Assembly: GCF_022347685.1 (NCBI RefSeq)
Contig: NZ_JAKRGF010000001.1
Span: 124,001 to 188,000, forward strand
DNA length: 64,000 nucleotides
From: Thalassobius sp. Cn5-15
Lineage (GTDB): Bacteria; Pseudomonadota; Alphaproteobacteria; Rhodobacterales; Rhodobacteraceae
Direction of reading: 5' to 3'
The notes under the pieces were generated by a model, which ran no database searches, was not told the DNA's origin, and worked only from the letters and a program-made list of their open reading frames with translations. The translations under genes and the position numbers were made by a program. This document shows, one piece after another, positions 50,695 through 60,290 of this stretch; position 1 is the stretch's first letter; each line of letters opens with the position of its first letter.

Positions 50695-50725
50695 AAAAAA
50701 GCCCCGATTCTCATCGGGGCTTTCT
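50695..50725. terminator. Intrinsic terminator (pdh operon, possibly bidirectional)
   Basis: GCCCCGA (50701-50707) pairs with TCGGGGC (50714-50720). The A-run 50695-50700 gives U6 on the minus strand, just after pdhC. On the plus strand TTTCTT follows, so it could also stop cysE transcription. Confidence 0.85.
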
Positions 50726-50745
50726 TAGCGCACTCGGCCTGCAGC

Positions 50746-52059
50746 TTACGCCAGCATGGTCAGCGGATTTTCAAGGTTCTCGACAATCGCCGCCAGCAGG
50801 TTCGCGCCCACGGCGCCGTCGATGACGCGGTGGTCAACCGACATGGTGACCGACATCACGGTCGCCACGGTCAGTTCGCCGTCCTCACCCACAACGGGTT
50901 TCTTCACGCCCGCGCCCACCGCCAGAATGCCTGCGTGGGGTGGGTTCACGATGGCGTCGAAATTGTCGATGCCAAACATCCCGAGGTTAGAGATCGCAAA
51001 GCTGCCGCCCTGATATTCATGCGGTGCCAGTTTGCGGTCACGGGCGCGGGACGCCAGATCCTTCATCTCGCCGGAAAGCGCAGAAAGTGATTTCATATCA
51101 GCGTCTTGCAGAACAGGGGTGAACAAGCCGCCCTCAATTGCCACGGCGACGGCCACGTCGGATGCTTTCATCTGCAACACGCGATCACCGGCCCAGACGG
51201 CGTTCGCCTCGGGCACGGCTTGCAGCGCGTTCGCAACAGCCTTGATGATGAAATCGTTGACCGACAGTTTCACGCCGCGCGCGTCCAGCTGTTTGTTCAA
51301 CTGGCTGCGGAATTTCAGCAGCGCGTCCAGTTTGATGTCACGCCGCAGGTAGAAATGCGGGATGGTTTGCTTGGCCTCGGACAGGCGGGCGGCGATGGTT
51401 TTGCGCATGCCATCCAGCGTGACCTCTTCGTAATCGCGACCGTCGTACATTTTGACCACAGCCTCGGTCGACGGACCGGTGGGCGCGGCTGCCGGTGCGG
51501 CTGTTTTGGCCGGTGCGGCGGCTGCGGCTGCGGCTGCGGGCGCAGGCGCTGGTGCGGCAGTGGCGCCTTCGACGTCGGCCTTCACGATGCGGCCACGGGG
51601 GCCGGACCCGGTCAGGGTCGCCAGATCAAGGCCCTTGTCCGCCGCAATGCGACGCGCCAGAGGCGAGGCAAAGATGCGGGTGCCATCTGTTGCGGTGGCG
51701 GCCGCAGGGGCGGGGGCAGCAGCGGGAGCTGCCGCTTCGACGGCGACTGGAGCCGCCTCAGCCGCAGCTGCGGCAGGGGCCGCAGGCGCGCTGGATCCGA
51801 TGTCATCTGCGCTTTCACCGTCTTCGAGCAGCACCGCGATCACCGTGTTGACCGCCACCCCTTCGGAGCCTTCGGCGATGACGATCTTGCCAACAACGCC
51901 TTCGTCGACGGCTTCAAACTCCATCGTGGCTTTGTCGGTTTCAATCTCGGCGATCAGATCACCGGAGGACACGGTGTCCCCTTCTTTGACCAGCCATTTG
52001 GCCAGCGTGCCTTCCTCCATTGTGGGGGAGAGGGCGGGCATGAGGATTTCAATAGGCAT
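50746..52059 (-). CDS. pdhC: Pyruvate dehydrogenase complex E2, dihydrolipoamide acetyltransferase
   Basis: A 437-residue core subunit. Domains in order: one lipoyl domain (1-80, lipoyl Lys in [10 protein letters not shown]), an Ala/Pro-rich linker, a peripheral subunit-binding domain ([24 protein letters not shown], about 130-165), a second flexible linker, and the catalytic domain ending with [13 protein letters not shown] (His and Asp of the active site). It transfers acetyl from lipoamide to CoA. It is the third gene of pdhA-pdhB-pdhC; the E3 gene is not in this window. Confidence 0.97.
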   Translation of the reverse strand: MPIEILMPALSPTMEEGTLAKWLVKEGDTVSSGDLIAEIETDKATMEFEAVDEGVVGKIVIAEGSEGVAVNTVIAVLLEDGESADDIGSSAPAAPAAAAAEAAPVAVEAAAPAAAPAPAAATATDGTRIFASPLARRIAADKGLDLATLTGSGPRGRIVKADVEGATAAPAPAPAAAAAAAAPAKTAAPAAAPTGPSTEAVVKMYDGRDYEEVTLDGMRKTIAARLSEAKQTIPHFYLRRDIKLDALLKFRSQLNKQLDARGVKLSVNDFIIKAVANALQAVPEANAVWAGDRVLQMKASDVAVAVAIEGGLFTPVLQDADMKSLSALSGEMKDLASRARDRKLAPHEYQGGSFAISNLGMFGIDNFDAIVNPPHAGILAVGAGVKKPVVGEDGELTVATVMSVTMSVDHRVIDGAVGANLLAAIVENLENPLTMLA

Positions 52060-52071
52060 GTTTCAAACTCC

Positions 52072-53442
52072 TCAGCGATAGGTCACTTGTTTCACGGCGG
52101 CGATCACCTCGTCGGTGGTGATCAGCGCGTGACGTTCAAGGTTGGCGGCGTAGGGCATGGGAACATCCTTGCCGGTGCAGTTGATCACTGGGGCATCCAG
52201 ATAATCGAACGCGCGTTCCATGATGGTGGCCGACAGGTGGTTGCCGATGGAGGCGACAGGGAAACCTTCCTCGATCGTGACGCAACGGTTTGTTTTCATG
52301 ACCGAATTCAGCACGGTGTCATAGTCGATCGGGCGCAGGGTGCGCAGGTCGATCACCTCGGCCGAGATACCTTCCTCGGCCAGTTTGTCCGCCGCTTCCA
52401 GTGCGTATTGCATGCCGATGCCGAAGGACACCAGCGTCACGTCAGAGCCTTCGCGCCAGATGCGGGCCTTGCCAAAGGGCACGGTGAAATCATCCATCTC
52501 GGGCACGTCGAACGAGCGGCCGTAGAGGATTTCGTTTTCAAGGAAGATCACCGGGTTGTTGTCACGGATCGCGGTTTTCATCAGACCTTTGGCGTCGGCG
52601 GCCGAATAGGGCATCGCGACCTTCAGGCCGGGGATCTGCGCGTACCATGCGGCGTAGTCCTGGCTGTGCTGCGCGCCGACGCGGGCGGCGGCGCCGTTCG
52701 GGCCACGGAACACCATCGGCGCCCCCATCTGACCGCCGGACATATAGAGCGTCTTGGCGGCGGAGTTGATGATCTGGTCAATCGCCTGCATGGCGAAGTT
52801 GAAGGTCATGAACTCGACAATCGGGCGCAGGCCGCCGAAGGCTGCGCCAGTGGCGATACCGGCAAAACCGTGTTCGGTGATCGGGGTGTCGATCACCCGT
52901 TTGGATCCGAATTCGTCCAAGAGACCCTGCGACACCTTATAGGCGCCCTGATATTCAGCGACCTCTTCGCCCATGAGGAAGACGTTTTCATCGCCGCGCA
53001 TTTCCTCTGCCATAGCGTCACGGATCGCTTCGCGTACGGTCTGTTGTTTCATCGGCGTGCCTGCGGGCCAGTCCGGCGTCAGGTCGGCGGGTTGCGCGAT
53101 GGGGGCTGCTGGGGCGGCAGGTGCGGGCGCTGCGGCCGGTGCGGGTGCGGCCTCGGCCACGGGGGCAGTGGCGGGTGCTGCGATGTCATCAGCGCTTTCG
53201 CCTTCTTCGATCAGCACGGCGATGGGGGTGTTTACCTTCACGCCTTCGCTGCCTTCTGCAATCAGGATCTTGCCGATCACGCCTTCGTCTACCGCTTCAA
53301 ATTCCATGGTGGCTTTGTCGGTTTCAATCTCGGCCAGAATATCGCCGGAGTTGACGGTGTCGCCTTCTTTGACCAGCCATTTGGCCAGCGTGCCCTCCTC
53401 CATCGTGGGGGACAGGGCGGGCATCAGGATTTCGGTTGCCAT
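52072..53442 (-). CDS. pdhB: Pyruvate dehydrogenase complex E1 beta subunit with N-terminal lipoyl domain
   Basis: A 456-residue protein: a lipoyl domain (1-80, [10 protein letters not shown]) almost identical to that of E2, an Ala/Pro linker, then the E1-beta transketolase-like fold (about 135-456, [34 protein letters not shown] and [31 protein letters not shown]). An extra lipoyl domain on E1-beta is a known feature of alphaproteobacteria. It lies 12 nt before pdhC and 21 nt after pdhA. Confidence 0.97.
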   Translation of the reverse strand: MATEILMPALSPTMEEGTLAKWLVKEGDTVNSGDILAEIETDKATMEFEAVDEGVIGKILIAEGSEGVKVNTPIAVLIEEGESADDIAAPATAPVAEAAPAPAAAPAPAAPAAPIAQPADLTPDWPAGTPMKQQTVREAIRDAMAEEMRGDENVFLMGEEVAEYQGAYKVSQGLLDEFGSKRVIDTPITEHGFAGIATGAAFGGLRPIVEFMTFNFAMQAIDQIINSAAKTLYMSGGQMGAPMVFRGPNGAAARVGAQHSQDYAAWYAQIPGLKVAMPYSAADAKGLMKTAIRDNNPVIFLENEILYGRSFDVPEMDDFTVPFGKARIWREGSDVTLVSFGIGMQYALEAADKLAEEGISAEVIDLRTLRPIDYDTVLNSVMKTNRCVTIEEGFPVASIGNHLSATIMERAFDYLDAPVINCTGKDVPMPYAANLERHALITTDEVIAAVKQVTYR

Positions 53443-53463
53443 TATCTGTGTCTCCTCAACGAA

Positions 53464-54453
53464 TTAGGCGTAAATGTCGGTCCACAGCTCTTCGAGCGCG
53501 GGTTCCGGGCTGGTCTTGGCGAATTCTGCGGAGGCGTTGACGATCGCTTTGATCTCTTTGTCGATCGCTTTCAGATCATCCTCTGTCGCGTGTTTGCCGG
53601 TCAGCAGCATGTCACGGACCTGTTCGATCGGGTCGCGTTCGTCGCGCATTTTCTGCACTTCTTCGCGGGTGCGGTATTTCGCCGGGTCCGACATGGAGTG
53701 GCCACGGTAGCGGTAGGTTTTGACCTCTAGGATATAGGGGCCGTTGCCCGCGCGGCAGTGGGCGACAGCTTTCTCAGAGGCCGCTTTCACCGCCAGCACG
53801 TCCATGCCATCGACGATTTCACCGGGAATGCCAAAGGGTTCGCCACGGGTGTAGATGTCGGCGGTGGAGGTGGAACGCGCCTGCGCGGTGCCCATGGCGT
53901 ACTGGTTGTTTTCGATGACGAAGATCACCGGCAGATCCCAGATAGCGGCCATGTTGAAGGTTTCATAGACCTGACCCTGGTTCGCCGCGCCATCGCCGAA
54001 GTAGGCGAAGGTCACATTGTCATTGCCACGGTATTTGTCGGAAAACGCCAGACCAGCACCCAAGGGCACCTGTGCCCCAACGATGCCGTGGCCGCCATAG
54101 AAATGTTTCTCTTTCGAGAACATGTGCATGGAGCCGCCTTTGCCCTTGGAATATCCGCCTTCGCGCCCCGTCAGCTCGGCCATTACGCCGTTCGGGTCCA
54201 TGCCACAGGCCAGCATATGGCCGTGATCGCGGTAGGAGGTGATACGCTTGTCGCCTTCTTTGGCCGCAGCCTCAAGGCCGACAACAACCGCTTCCTGACC
54301 GATGTAGAGGTGACAGAAGCCACCGATCAGACCCATGCCGTACAATTGACCTGCCTTTTCCTCGAATCGGCGGATCAGCAGCATGTCGCGGTAGTAGCCT
54401 TTCAGCTCGTCAGCAGAAACGTTTGGTTTCTTTGTGCTTTTTCTAGCAGCCAT
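53464..54453 (-). CDS. pdhA: Pyruvate dehydrogenase complex E1 alpha subunit
   Basis: A 329-residue thiamine-diphosphate subunit that decarboxylates pyruvate. The ThDP motif GDG-x-NN is present (YFGDGAANQGQVYETFNMA then VIENNQYAMG), and YRGHSMSDPAKYRTREEV near residue 255 is the phosphorylation-loop region seen in E1-alpha. Its basic N-terminal tail is typical of the bacterial heterotetramer type. It is first in the operon; a 7-bp palindrome lies 28-45 nt upstream of its ATG. Confidence 0.97.
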   Translation of the reverse strand: MAARKSTKKPNVSADELKGYYRDMLLIRRFEEKAGQLYGMGLIGGFCHLYIGQEAVVVGLEAAAKEGDKRITSYRDHGHMLACGMDPNGVMAELTGREGGYSKGKGGSMHMFSKEKHFYGGHGIVGAQVPLGAGLAFSDKYRGNDNVTFAYFGDGAANQGQVYETFNMAAIWDLPVIFVIENNQYAMGTAQARSTSTADIYTRGEPFGIPGEIVDGMDVLAVKAASEKAVAHCRAGNGPYILEVKTYRYRGHSMSDPAKYRTREEVQKMRDERDPIEQVRDMLLTGKHATEDDLKAIDKEIKAIVNASAEFAKTSPEPALEELWTDIYA

Positions 54454-54480
54454 CGTGGCGGGCTCCCCCTAATAGCTAAA

Positions 54481-54498
54481 TAGTTTAGTGTTAAACTA
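54481..54498. promoter_or_regulatory. Palindromic candidate operator upstream of pdhA
   Basis: TAGTTTA (54481-54487) and TAAACTA (54492-54498) are exact inverted repeats around GTGT. The site is 28-45 nt upstream of the pdhA start, where a repressor would act. A shorter inverted repeat TACTT-N4-AAGTA partly follows. The binding protein is unknown. Confidence 0.45.
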
Positions 54499-54613
54499 CT
54501 TCATAAAGTATTTTCTGCGCTGTGGCGAGGATTAATGTGTCGCAACGGAACTTTGGCAGAAAGGCGCTTTCTGACAACGGTAAAAATGACGGTATTTTTA
54601 GGGAAGGCCGCAG

Positions 54614-54913
54614 TTAGCGGATGACAATTTCGTCGCTGCGCATCAGGCCCAGCACGTCGCGTGCCTGTTCGTCCAGCAGGTCAAGATCAAGGTAATCGTC
54701 AGACAGGCGGCGGGTCAGGTTTTCCATGCGGGCGACTTCTGTCTCTAGTACGGCAAGTTCACGCTGCAGAGTTTCGCTTTCGGCGATGATCTCGGCCCGG
54801 CGGAACACACCTGAATCCCCCTGCACGGCGGCAAAGGTGAAATAGGAACCGGCCAAAAAGGCCAGAGCAAAGTAGATCCAAATGCCAATACTGCGTCGCT
54901 TGCTGCGCTGCAT
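54614..54913 (-). CDS. ftsB: Septum formation initiator FtsB-like protein
   Basis: A 99-residue single-span protein: a basic cytoplasmic N-terminus (RSKRRS), one membrane helix (about residues 8-28, IGIWIYFALAFLAGSYFTFAAV), and a periplasmic coiled coil (RRAEIIAESETLQRELAVLETEVARMENLTRRL). This is the DivIC/FtsB layout; FtsB pairs with FtsL and FtsQ in the divisome. ATG 54913 gives the usual length. It is followed by pdhA in the same direction after 160 nt with its own promoter region. Confidence 0.85.
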   Translation of the reverse strand: MQRSKRRSIGIWIYFALAFLAGSYFTFAAVQGDSGVFRRAEIIAESETLQRELAVLETEVARMENLTRRLSDDYLDLDLLDEQARDVLGLMRSDEIVIR

Positions 54914-55101
54914 TCTGCTGCCTCTCTTACCCGCACATGCGGTGATCCACCTCTGACGGGTGGTGGCAGAACTATGCCACAGGTGATTCGGCCTGTGTAT
55001 CCCCCTAGCCAAAAGAGAGTGGTGTTTTCTGTGGAAAACTACGGTTTTGTTGTTGAAAAGCGACGGATCGCGGGGGGTGGGATCCGCAAAAGAGGGCTGC
55101 G

Positions 55102-55608
55102 TTAAGGTTTGTCACGTGGATCAAGGCGCAACTGCAGGAAGATGAGGTCCAGCCACTGGCCGAATTTCTGCCCGACCTCGGGCATCTGGGCGGTGATCTG
55201 AAAGCCGAGGGATTGATGCAATTTGATCGAGGCCTCGTTGCCAGCGGTGATACCCGCCACCATGATATGCAGGTCTTTGGCGCGGGCGTGATTGATGAGC
55301 GCCTGCATCAACTGCCGCCCGACACCGCGCCCACGCTGGCCGTCGCGCACATAGACGGAATGCTCCACCGTTTCGCGAAACCCGTCAAAAGGCCGCCATG
55401 GCCCGTAAGAGGCGTAGCCAATGACCTGACCGTCGCTTTCGGCGACCAGCACCGGCAGACCGTCCGCCTGCCGCACCTCCATCCATGCGGCGCGGTTGGC
55501 GGCATCGACTGTGTCGTTGTTGAGGATCGCCACGGTGTTCAGCACCGCATGATTATAAATCTCCGCGATCAAAGCGGCGTCAGCGGGCAGGGCGGGGCGG
55601 ATGATCAT
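55102..55608 (-). CDS. GNAT-family N-acetyltransferase (phosphinothricin acetyltransferase-like)
   Basis: A 168-residue GNAT protein of the PAT/MddA type, which acetylates phosphinothricin, methionine sulfone or similar amines. The acetyl-CoA loop is RGRGVGRQLM (about residues 90-100), preceded by VEHSVYVRDGQ, and GYASYGPWRPFDGFRETVEHS is characteristic of the subgroup. The true substrate in this organism is unknown. ATG 55608 is preferred to a GTG 9 nt upstream. Confidence 0.88.
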   Translation of the reverse strand: MIIRPALPADAALIAEIYNHAVLNTVAILNNDTVDAANRAAWMEVRQADGLPVLVAESDGQVIGYASYGPWRPFDGFRETVEHSVYVRDGQRGRGVGRQLMQALINHARAKDLHIMVAGITAGNEASIKLHQSLGFQITAQMPEVGQKFGQWLDLIFLQLRLDPRDKP

Positions 55609-55938
55609 GGCTGGCACTCGGCGTTGTGGTCTTCGACGGGGAGTCTGCGGGGTCAGAGGCAGAAGTCAACGCGGGACGATTGCGGTGGGCGATGGAATGG
55701 GGTGTTACGTTTTGGTTGGGCTTTGTGGGGTTAGGAAAGCTTGATTCCTGTCAGTTTTGTGTCCCAGGGTTTTGGTGTGTCCCTTTGGTTTCGAGCAAAT
55801 CTGTCAGAAAAAGACTATTTTAATAATTATATGTTTGATCTTAATTTCCCCAAGCCCTCCGAAAAAGAACAAACACTTGACCGGAATCGCATAGGGTGAA
55901 TTCCTTGAAAAATTATTAATTCAAAAGGGGAATAGAAG

Positions 55939-56475
55939 ATGGCATTCGATCCTATGAATCCGTTTGGTACATTTTCGATGCGCGCATCGATTGTTTGGAG
56001 GTATCGTCTGTTTGGGATCATACCCGGCGGTTTTGGTGCTTTGATGGCTCTGCTATCCGTCCAAGACTATTGGCTGACCTCGTCCGATACGCTGACATTT
56101 GTTGTGTTGATTGGTTACGCTGTACTAGCCTTTCTTTTGATACCTTATGCGGTCTACGCGATTGAAAAGTCGCTCGGATTCCTGATGGGGGGGAATATGT
56201 TGGTCTTTGAGGGGCATATTTTTATTCTTCTTAAGTTGGTGAAGTATGCACTAGCGGGTTTCTTCTTACCGGTTTTGGCACCCATTGGTTTGATCTACGT
56301 CCGAAACGAAAACATGTTTGCGCTTGGACAAATGGAAGCCCAAGAAATGATGGCGCAACGCGAAGAACTTGAGCGCCAAGCAGCAGCTGAAGCGGCTGAG
56401 GTCGCGCGTAAAGAGGAAATCCGAGAAGAAGCGAAAAAGCTGATGCAAGAGATGAAGGATGCCGAGAAAGAGTGA
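55939..56475 (+). CDS. Orphan AT-rich membrane protein with C-terminal coiled coil
   Basis: A 178-residue protein: two or three membrane helices (about residues 30-50, 58-80 and 95-120) and a highly charged C-terminal helix (about 128-178, EMMAQREELERQAAAEAAEVARKEEIREEAKKL). No family is recognised. The gene and the 200 nt before it are clearly AT-richer than the surrounding DNA and use codons such as TTA, ATT and GAA more, which suggests acquisition from elsewhere. A ribosome site (AAAGGGG) lies about 8 nt before the ATG. A shared terminator follows. Confidence 0.75.
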   Translation: MAFDPMNPFGTFSMRASIVWRYRLFGIIPGGFGALMALLSVQDYWLTSSDTLTFVVLIGYAVLAFLLIPYAVYAIEKSLGFLMGGNMLVFEGHIFILLKLVKYALAGFFLPVLAPIGLIYVRNENMFALGQMEAQEMMAQREELERQAAAEAAEVARKEEIREEAKKLMQEMKDAEKE

Positions 56476-56539
56476 CGCACTCAATAACTGCTTGGTGTTC
56501 TGCTCCGTCAGGATCGGCTTGAACATGTTGAAGATCTTA

Positions 56540-56575
56540 ATAAAAAAGGCGCCCCCATTCGGAGGCGCCTTTCTT
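56540..56575. terminator. Bidirectional intrinsic terminator
   Basis: AAGGCGCC (56546-56553) pairs with GGCGCCTT (56564-56571). A-rich (TAAAAAA) and T-rich (TTCTT) flanks suit both the plus-strand orphan gene and the minus-strand fba. Confidence 0.85.
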
Positions 56576-56594
56576 AATTCGTGTCGCTTGAGAT

Positions 56595-57488
56595 TTAGCC
56601 TGCAACCGAAGCGTCGTAGATCGACTGGACCGATGCGTTCAGGGCGGCGTCGAATTCATCGTCGCTTTGCTGGGCCGACAGGCTTTCGGTCAGCGCGCGC
56701 GAGAACGACGCGATCATGCCGGTGTTGGCGGCCAGACGGCTGTTGGCTTCGTCACGCTCATAGCCACCGGACAGGGCGACCATGCGCAGGACGCGGGGGT
56801 GGTCGGCCAGCGGTTTGTAGGTGTTGGCGGCCTCGGGCAGGGTCAGTTTCAGCATCACTTGCTGATCGTCCGCCAGCGCGTCCAGTTGCGCCTTGATCTC
56901 GGCCAGCAGGATGTCCTCGGCTTCGGCTTTGTCGGCGATGGTGATGGTGACCTCAGGTTCGATGATCGGCATCAGGCCCGCGGCGAGGATCTGTTTGCCG
57001 ATCTCAAACTGCTGGGCAACAACGGCTTTGATGCCTTCGGGCGAGGCGGCGTTGATGACCGAACGCATTTTCGTGCCGTAGATGCCTTTGGATACGGCTT
57101 TGGCCAGCAGAGCGTCCAGTTCGGGCATCGGCTTCAGGATTTGCACGCCGTCTTGCTCATCCGCCAGACCTTTGTCGACCTTCAGGAAGGGCACAACCTG
57201 GCAGTCTTCCCACAGGTAGGTGGCGGTGGGTTTGCCGTCGATGTCGCCGTCCATGGTGCGTTCAAACAGGATCGCGCCCAGCACGCGGTCGCCATTGAAG
57301 GCCGCGGATTTGATGATGCGGGCGCGCATGTCGTGGATGATGCCGAACATCTCTTCTTCGGAGGAATAGGCATCTTCGGTCACGCCGTAGAGGCGCAGCG
57401 CCTTCGGGGTGGAGCCGCCGGATTGGTCCAGAGCCGCGATAAAGCCGTTGCCGGTGCCGATCAGTTCACTTTGGGTCTGGTTGGTCAT
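56595..57488 (-). CDS. fba: Fructose-bisphosphate aldolase, class I
   Basis: A 297-residue class I (Schiff-base) aldolase that splits fructose 1,6-bisphosphate, or makes it in gluconeogenesis. Asp21 and Lys29 lie in [14 protein letters not shown], Glu residues in [10 protein letters not shown] (about 177), and the Schiff-base lysine is Lys214 in [10 protein letters not shown]. No metal-binding class II motifs are seen. It lies in the same direction as pgk but 280 nt downstream of it, with its own ribosome site. Confidence 0.95.
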   Translation of the reverse strand: MTNQTQSELIGTGNGFIAALDQSGGSTPKALRLYGVTEDAYSSEEEMFGIIHDMRARIIKSAAFNGDRVLGAILFERTMDGDIDGKPTATYLWEDCQVVPFLKVDKGLADEQDGVQILKPMPELDALLAKAVSKGIYGTKMRSVINAASPEGIKAVVAQQFEIGKQILAAGLMPIIEPEVTITIADKAEAEDILLAEIKAQLDALADDQQVMLKLTLPEAANTYKPLADHPRVLRMVALSGGYERDEANSRLAANTGMIASFSRALTESLSAQQSDDEFDAALNASVQSIYDASVAG

Positions 57489-57768
57489 AGGTGTGGTCCT
57501 GCGTATAAATTAGGTGGTCTGTTGGGTGCGCGCGCCCCATATGTCTGCGCTGCAAATAAGCGAGGCGTGCCGGACTGGCAATCTTGGTGGCGCTAACGAT
57601 GGGAAAGTTTCAGGCCACTGTGGTAAGTCAATGCGTTAAACAACGCGGTTCCTAGCAGAATGCCCTGAAAATGTCGCGGGTTTTGTCGGGGGATAGGCGG
57701 GTGACGTGCGGGTGGGGCGGCAAGGATCCGCGCCCACCTGTTCGACGTCTTGCGCATAGCCCTGCCGC

Positions 57769-58953
57769 TTAGCCCTGCAGCGCGGCAACGCCGGGCAGGG
57801 TTTTGCCCTCCATCCATTCAAGGAAGGCACCGCCTGCGGTGGAGATGTAGGTGAAATCCGCTGCCGCGCCTGCTTGGTTCAGGGCTGCAACTGTGTCACC
57901 GCCGCCCGCCACGGAGGTCAGGGTGCCAGCCTTGGACAGCGTGGCCGCTTTTTGCGCGGCGGCGTTGGTGGCTGTATCAAACGGTTCGATCTCAAACGCG
58001 CCCAGCGGGCCGTTCCAGATCAGGGTTTTCGCGCCGTCCAGAATGGTTGCGATTTTTTCGACAGCAGCAGGGCCAGCATCCAGGATCATCTGATCCGCAG
58101 GGCAGGCGTCATTGGCGACAACGGTGTTTTCGGCGTTCGCTTTGAACTCACCGGCCACAACCACGTCGGCGGGCAGCACGATGTCACAGCCGGCGGCGGA
58201 GGCTTTGGTCAGGATGTCCGACGCGGTGTCGGTCATGTCGTGTTCGCATAGGGATTTGCCCACATCGATGCCTTGGGCGGCAAGGAAGGTGTTGGCCATG
58301 CCGCCACCGATCACCAGATGGTCGACCTTTTCCACCAGATTGCCCAAGAGCTCCAGCTTGGTGGACACTTTGGCGCCGCCAACAACAGCCACAACCGGGC
58401 GCACCGGCTGACCCAGCGCGCCTTCCAGAGCCTCCAGTTCAGCCTGCATCAAACGGCCAGCGCAGGCGGGCATATGGTGGGCCAGACCCTCGGTCGAGGC
58501 GTGCGCACGGTGGGCAGCGGAAAACGCGTCCGAGCAGAACACATCGCCCAGCTTCGCCAGACGGGCGGCAAAATCCGGGTCATTCTTTTCCTCACCGGGG
58601 TGGAAGCGGATATTCTCCAAGAGCGCCACTTCGGCGGCTTCAACTTCGGCGGTCGGGGTTTCGGCGCCTTCCAGCGTTTCGATGAAGGCAACAGAACGGC
58701 CAAGGGCCTCTTCAAGCGCAGGCAGGGCCACACGCAGCGACATGTCCAGCACAACCTTGCCCTTGGGGCGACCAAAGTGGGCGATCAGCAGCGGTTTGCC
58801 ACCCTTTGCCAGAATATCATTCACAGTGGGCACGATCCGTTCGATGCGGGTCGCGTCGGTCACGATACCATCGGCCACCGGCACGTTGATATCCACGCGC
58901 ACCAGCACGCGTTTGCCGTTAAGATCCATATCGTCGAGGGTTTTCCAGGCCAT
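57769..58953 (-). CDS. pgk: Phosphoglycerate kinase
   Basis: A 394-residue two-domain kinase that transfers phosphate between 1,3-bisphosphoglycerate and ADP. The N-terminal motif is [11 protein letters not shown], then AHFGRPKG (substrate Arg), and the hinge/ATP region is [33 protein letters not shown]. The C-terminal loop is [13 protein letters not shown]. Length and motifs are standard. It is divergent from the cyclophilin pair; their starts are 154 nt apart. Confidence 0.97.
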   Translation of the reverse strand: MAWKTLDDMDLNGKRVLVRVDINVPVADGIVTDATRIERIVPTVNDILAKGGKPLLIAHFGRPKGKVVLDMSLRVALPALEEALGRSVAFIETLEGAETPTAEVEAAEVALLENIRFHPGEEKNDPDFAARLAKLGDVFCSDAFSAAHRAHASTEGLAHHMPACAGRLMQAELEALEGALGQPVRPVVAVVGGAKVSTKLELLGNLVEKVDHLVIGGGMANTFLAAQGIDVGKSLCEHDMTDTASDILTKASAAGCDIVLPADVVVAGEFKANAENTVVANDACPADQMILDAGPAAVEKIATILDGAKTLIWNGPLGAFEIEPFDTATNAAAQKAATLSKAGTLTSVAGGGDTVAALNQAGAAADFTYISTAGGAFLEWMEGKTLPGVAALQG

Positions 58954-59106
58954 GTCCCGTGCTCCAAATACAAAAATATGCCAAGCTGTCGGCGCGGTTC
59001 ATGGCGCGGTATCGCCGTCAGGTCAACCTCATGCGGTTCAATTGGGTTGGCAATTGGCGGCAGGCAGCATAGATATCAGACAAGTTTTGACCAACAGGAG
59101 GCCCAG

Positions 59107-59613
59107 ATGGCCGAGTATAAAGATCCCGAAAACACCATCCTGATGGAACTGAAGGGTGGCACCGTTGTTATCGAGCTGCTGCCCGACGTTGCCCCCAAAC
59201 ACGTTGAGCGGATGAAAGAGCTGGCGCGCGCAGGTAAATACGACAACGTCGCCTTCCACCGTGTGATCGACGGTTTCATGGCCCAGACCGGCGACGTTCA
59301 GCACGCCAACATGGAAACAGACTACAACCCCGGCCGCGCAGGCACCGGTGGGTCCGATCTGCCTGATCTGCCTGCCGAATTTTCCAAGATCCCGCACGCC
59401 CGTGGCTCGCTTGGTGCGGCACGTTCGATGAACCCGAACTCCGCCAACTCGCAGTTCTTCATCAACTTCAGCGACAACAACTTCCTGAACGGTCAATACA
59501 CCGTTTACGGTCAGGTCACCTCTGGCATGGAACATGTTGACGCGATCGTGCGTGGTGAACCGCCCGCGAACCCTGACCGCATGATCAGCGTGAAGGTTGC
59601 CGCCGATGCATAA
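59107..59613 (+). CDS. Cytoplasmic cyclophilin-type peptidyl-prolyl isomerase
   Basis: A 168-residue cyclophilin without a signal peptide. The active-site Arg is in NVAFHRVIDGFMAQTGD and the substrate-binding motif is NSANSQFFINFSDNNFLNGQYTVYG. It speeds cis-trans isomerisation at proline in the cytoplasm. GGAGG lies about 9 nt before the ATG. Its last 8 nt overlap the start of a second, exported cyclophilin. Sequence between the two is clearly similar, so they arose by duplication. Confidence 0.94.
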   Translation: MAEYKDPENTILMELKGGTVVIELLPDVAPKHVERMKELARAGKYDNVAFHRVIDGFMAQTGDVQHANMETDYNPGRAGTGGSDLPDLPAEFSKIPHARGSLGAARSMNPNSANSQFFINFSDNNFLNGQYTVYGQVTSGMEHVDAIVRGEPPANPDRMISVKVAADA

Positions 59614-60154
59614 GGCACTGGCAGCAGCACTGGTTCTGGTAGCAGGCCCCGTCGCCGCTGCCGGTATCACCATCGAGGTTGAGGGTGAGGCCAAGGGCAC
59701 CATCGCCATTGATCTGTTCGAAGATGTGGCGCCCGGTCACGTCGCCCAGATCACTGAACTGGCAACCGAGGGCGCCTATGACAACGTGGTCTTCCACCGC
59801 GTGATCGAGGGCTTCATGGCACAAACTGGTGATGTGGAATTTGGCGTGATGGGGGGCGATATGCGTCTGGCCGGTCGCGGCGGATCTGAACGTCCTGATC
59901 TGAAGGCAGAGTTTTCGGATCAAAGCTTCGAACGTGGCGTGGTCGGCATGGCCCGCAGCCAGAGCCCGGATTCGGCGAACTCTCAGTTCTTCATCATGTT
60001 TGCACCAGCACCGCACCTGAACGGCCAATACACCGTTGTGGGTGAAGTGACCGCAGGCATGGATGTGGTCGATGCCATCAAGCGCGGCGCGGGCCGTGGT
60101 GGTGCCGTTCTGGGCCAGCCGGATGTGATGAAAAAGGTCACTGTGACAGAGTAA
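59606..60154 (+). CDS. Exported cyclophilin-type peptidyl-prolyl isomerase
   Basis: A 182-residue cyclophilin with an N-terminal signal peptide (HKALAAALVLVAGPVAAA, cleavage about residue 19), so it should act in the periplasm. The motifs VVFHRVIEGFMAQTGD and NSQFFIMFAPAPHLNGQYTVVG are intact. ATG 59606 overlaps the upstream cyclophilin gene by 8 nt in another frame. The pair therefore makes one cytoplasmic and one periplasmic enzyme from a single message. A terminator follows. Confidence 0.93.
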   Translation: MHKALAAALVLVAGPVAAAGITIEVEGEAKGTIAIDLFEDVAPGHVAQITELATEGAYDNVVFHRVIEGFMAQTGDVEFGVMGGDMRLAGRGGSERPDLKAEFSDQSFERGVVGMARSQSPDSANSQFFIMFAPAPHLNGQYTVVGEVTAGMDVVDAIKRGAGRGGAVLGQPDVMKKVTVTE

Positions 60155-60178
60155 GCTGTTTGCAGCTGTGAAAAGACG

Positions 60179-60207
60179 AAACCCCGATGCGCCTGCGTCG
60201 GGGTTTT
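60179..60207 (+). terminator. Intrinsic terminator after the cyclophilin pair
   Basis: AAACCCCGATGC (60179-60190) pairs with GCGTCGGGGTTT (60195-60206), with one wobble and a 4-nt loop. It is followed by TGTTTT. Confidence 0.87.
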
Positions 60208-60290
60208 GTTTTGCGCAGGCATCACATCCCCGTGGGGGCGCTTCCCAGAACCGGCAACCTCCGCCACAGTCGGACTGAGGAGGATCCCCC

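Noticed and set aside
51106-53730. An 874-codon open frame on the plus strand opposite pdhA/B/C
   Set aside because: It is a shadow of the Ala/Pro-rich lipoyl and linker regions; its protein has runs of Gly/Arg/Cys with no family pattern, and the minus-strand genes are certain.
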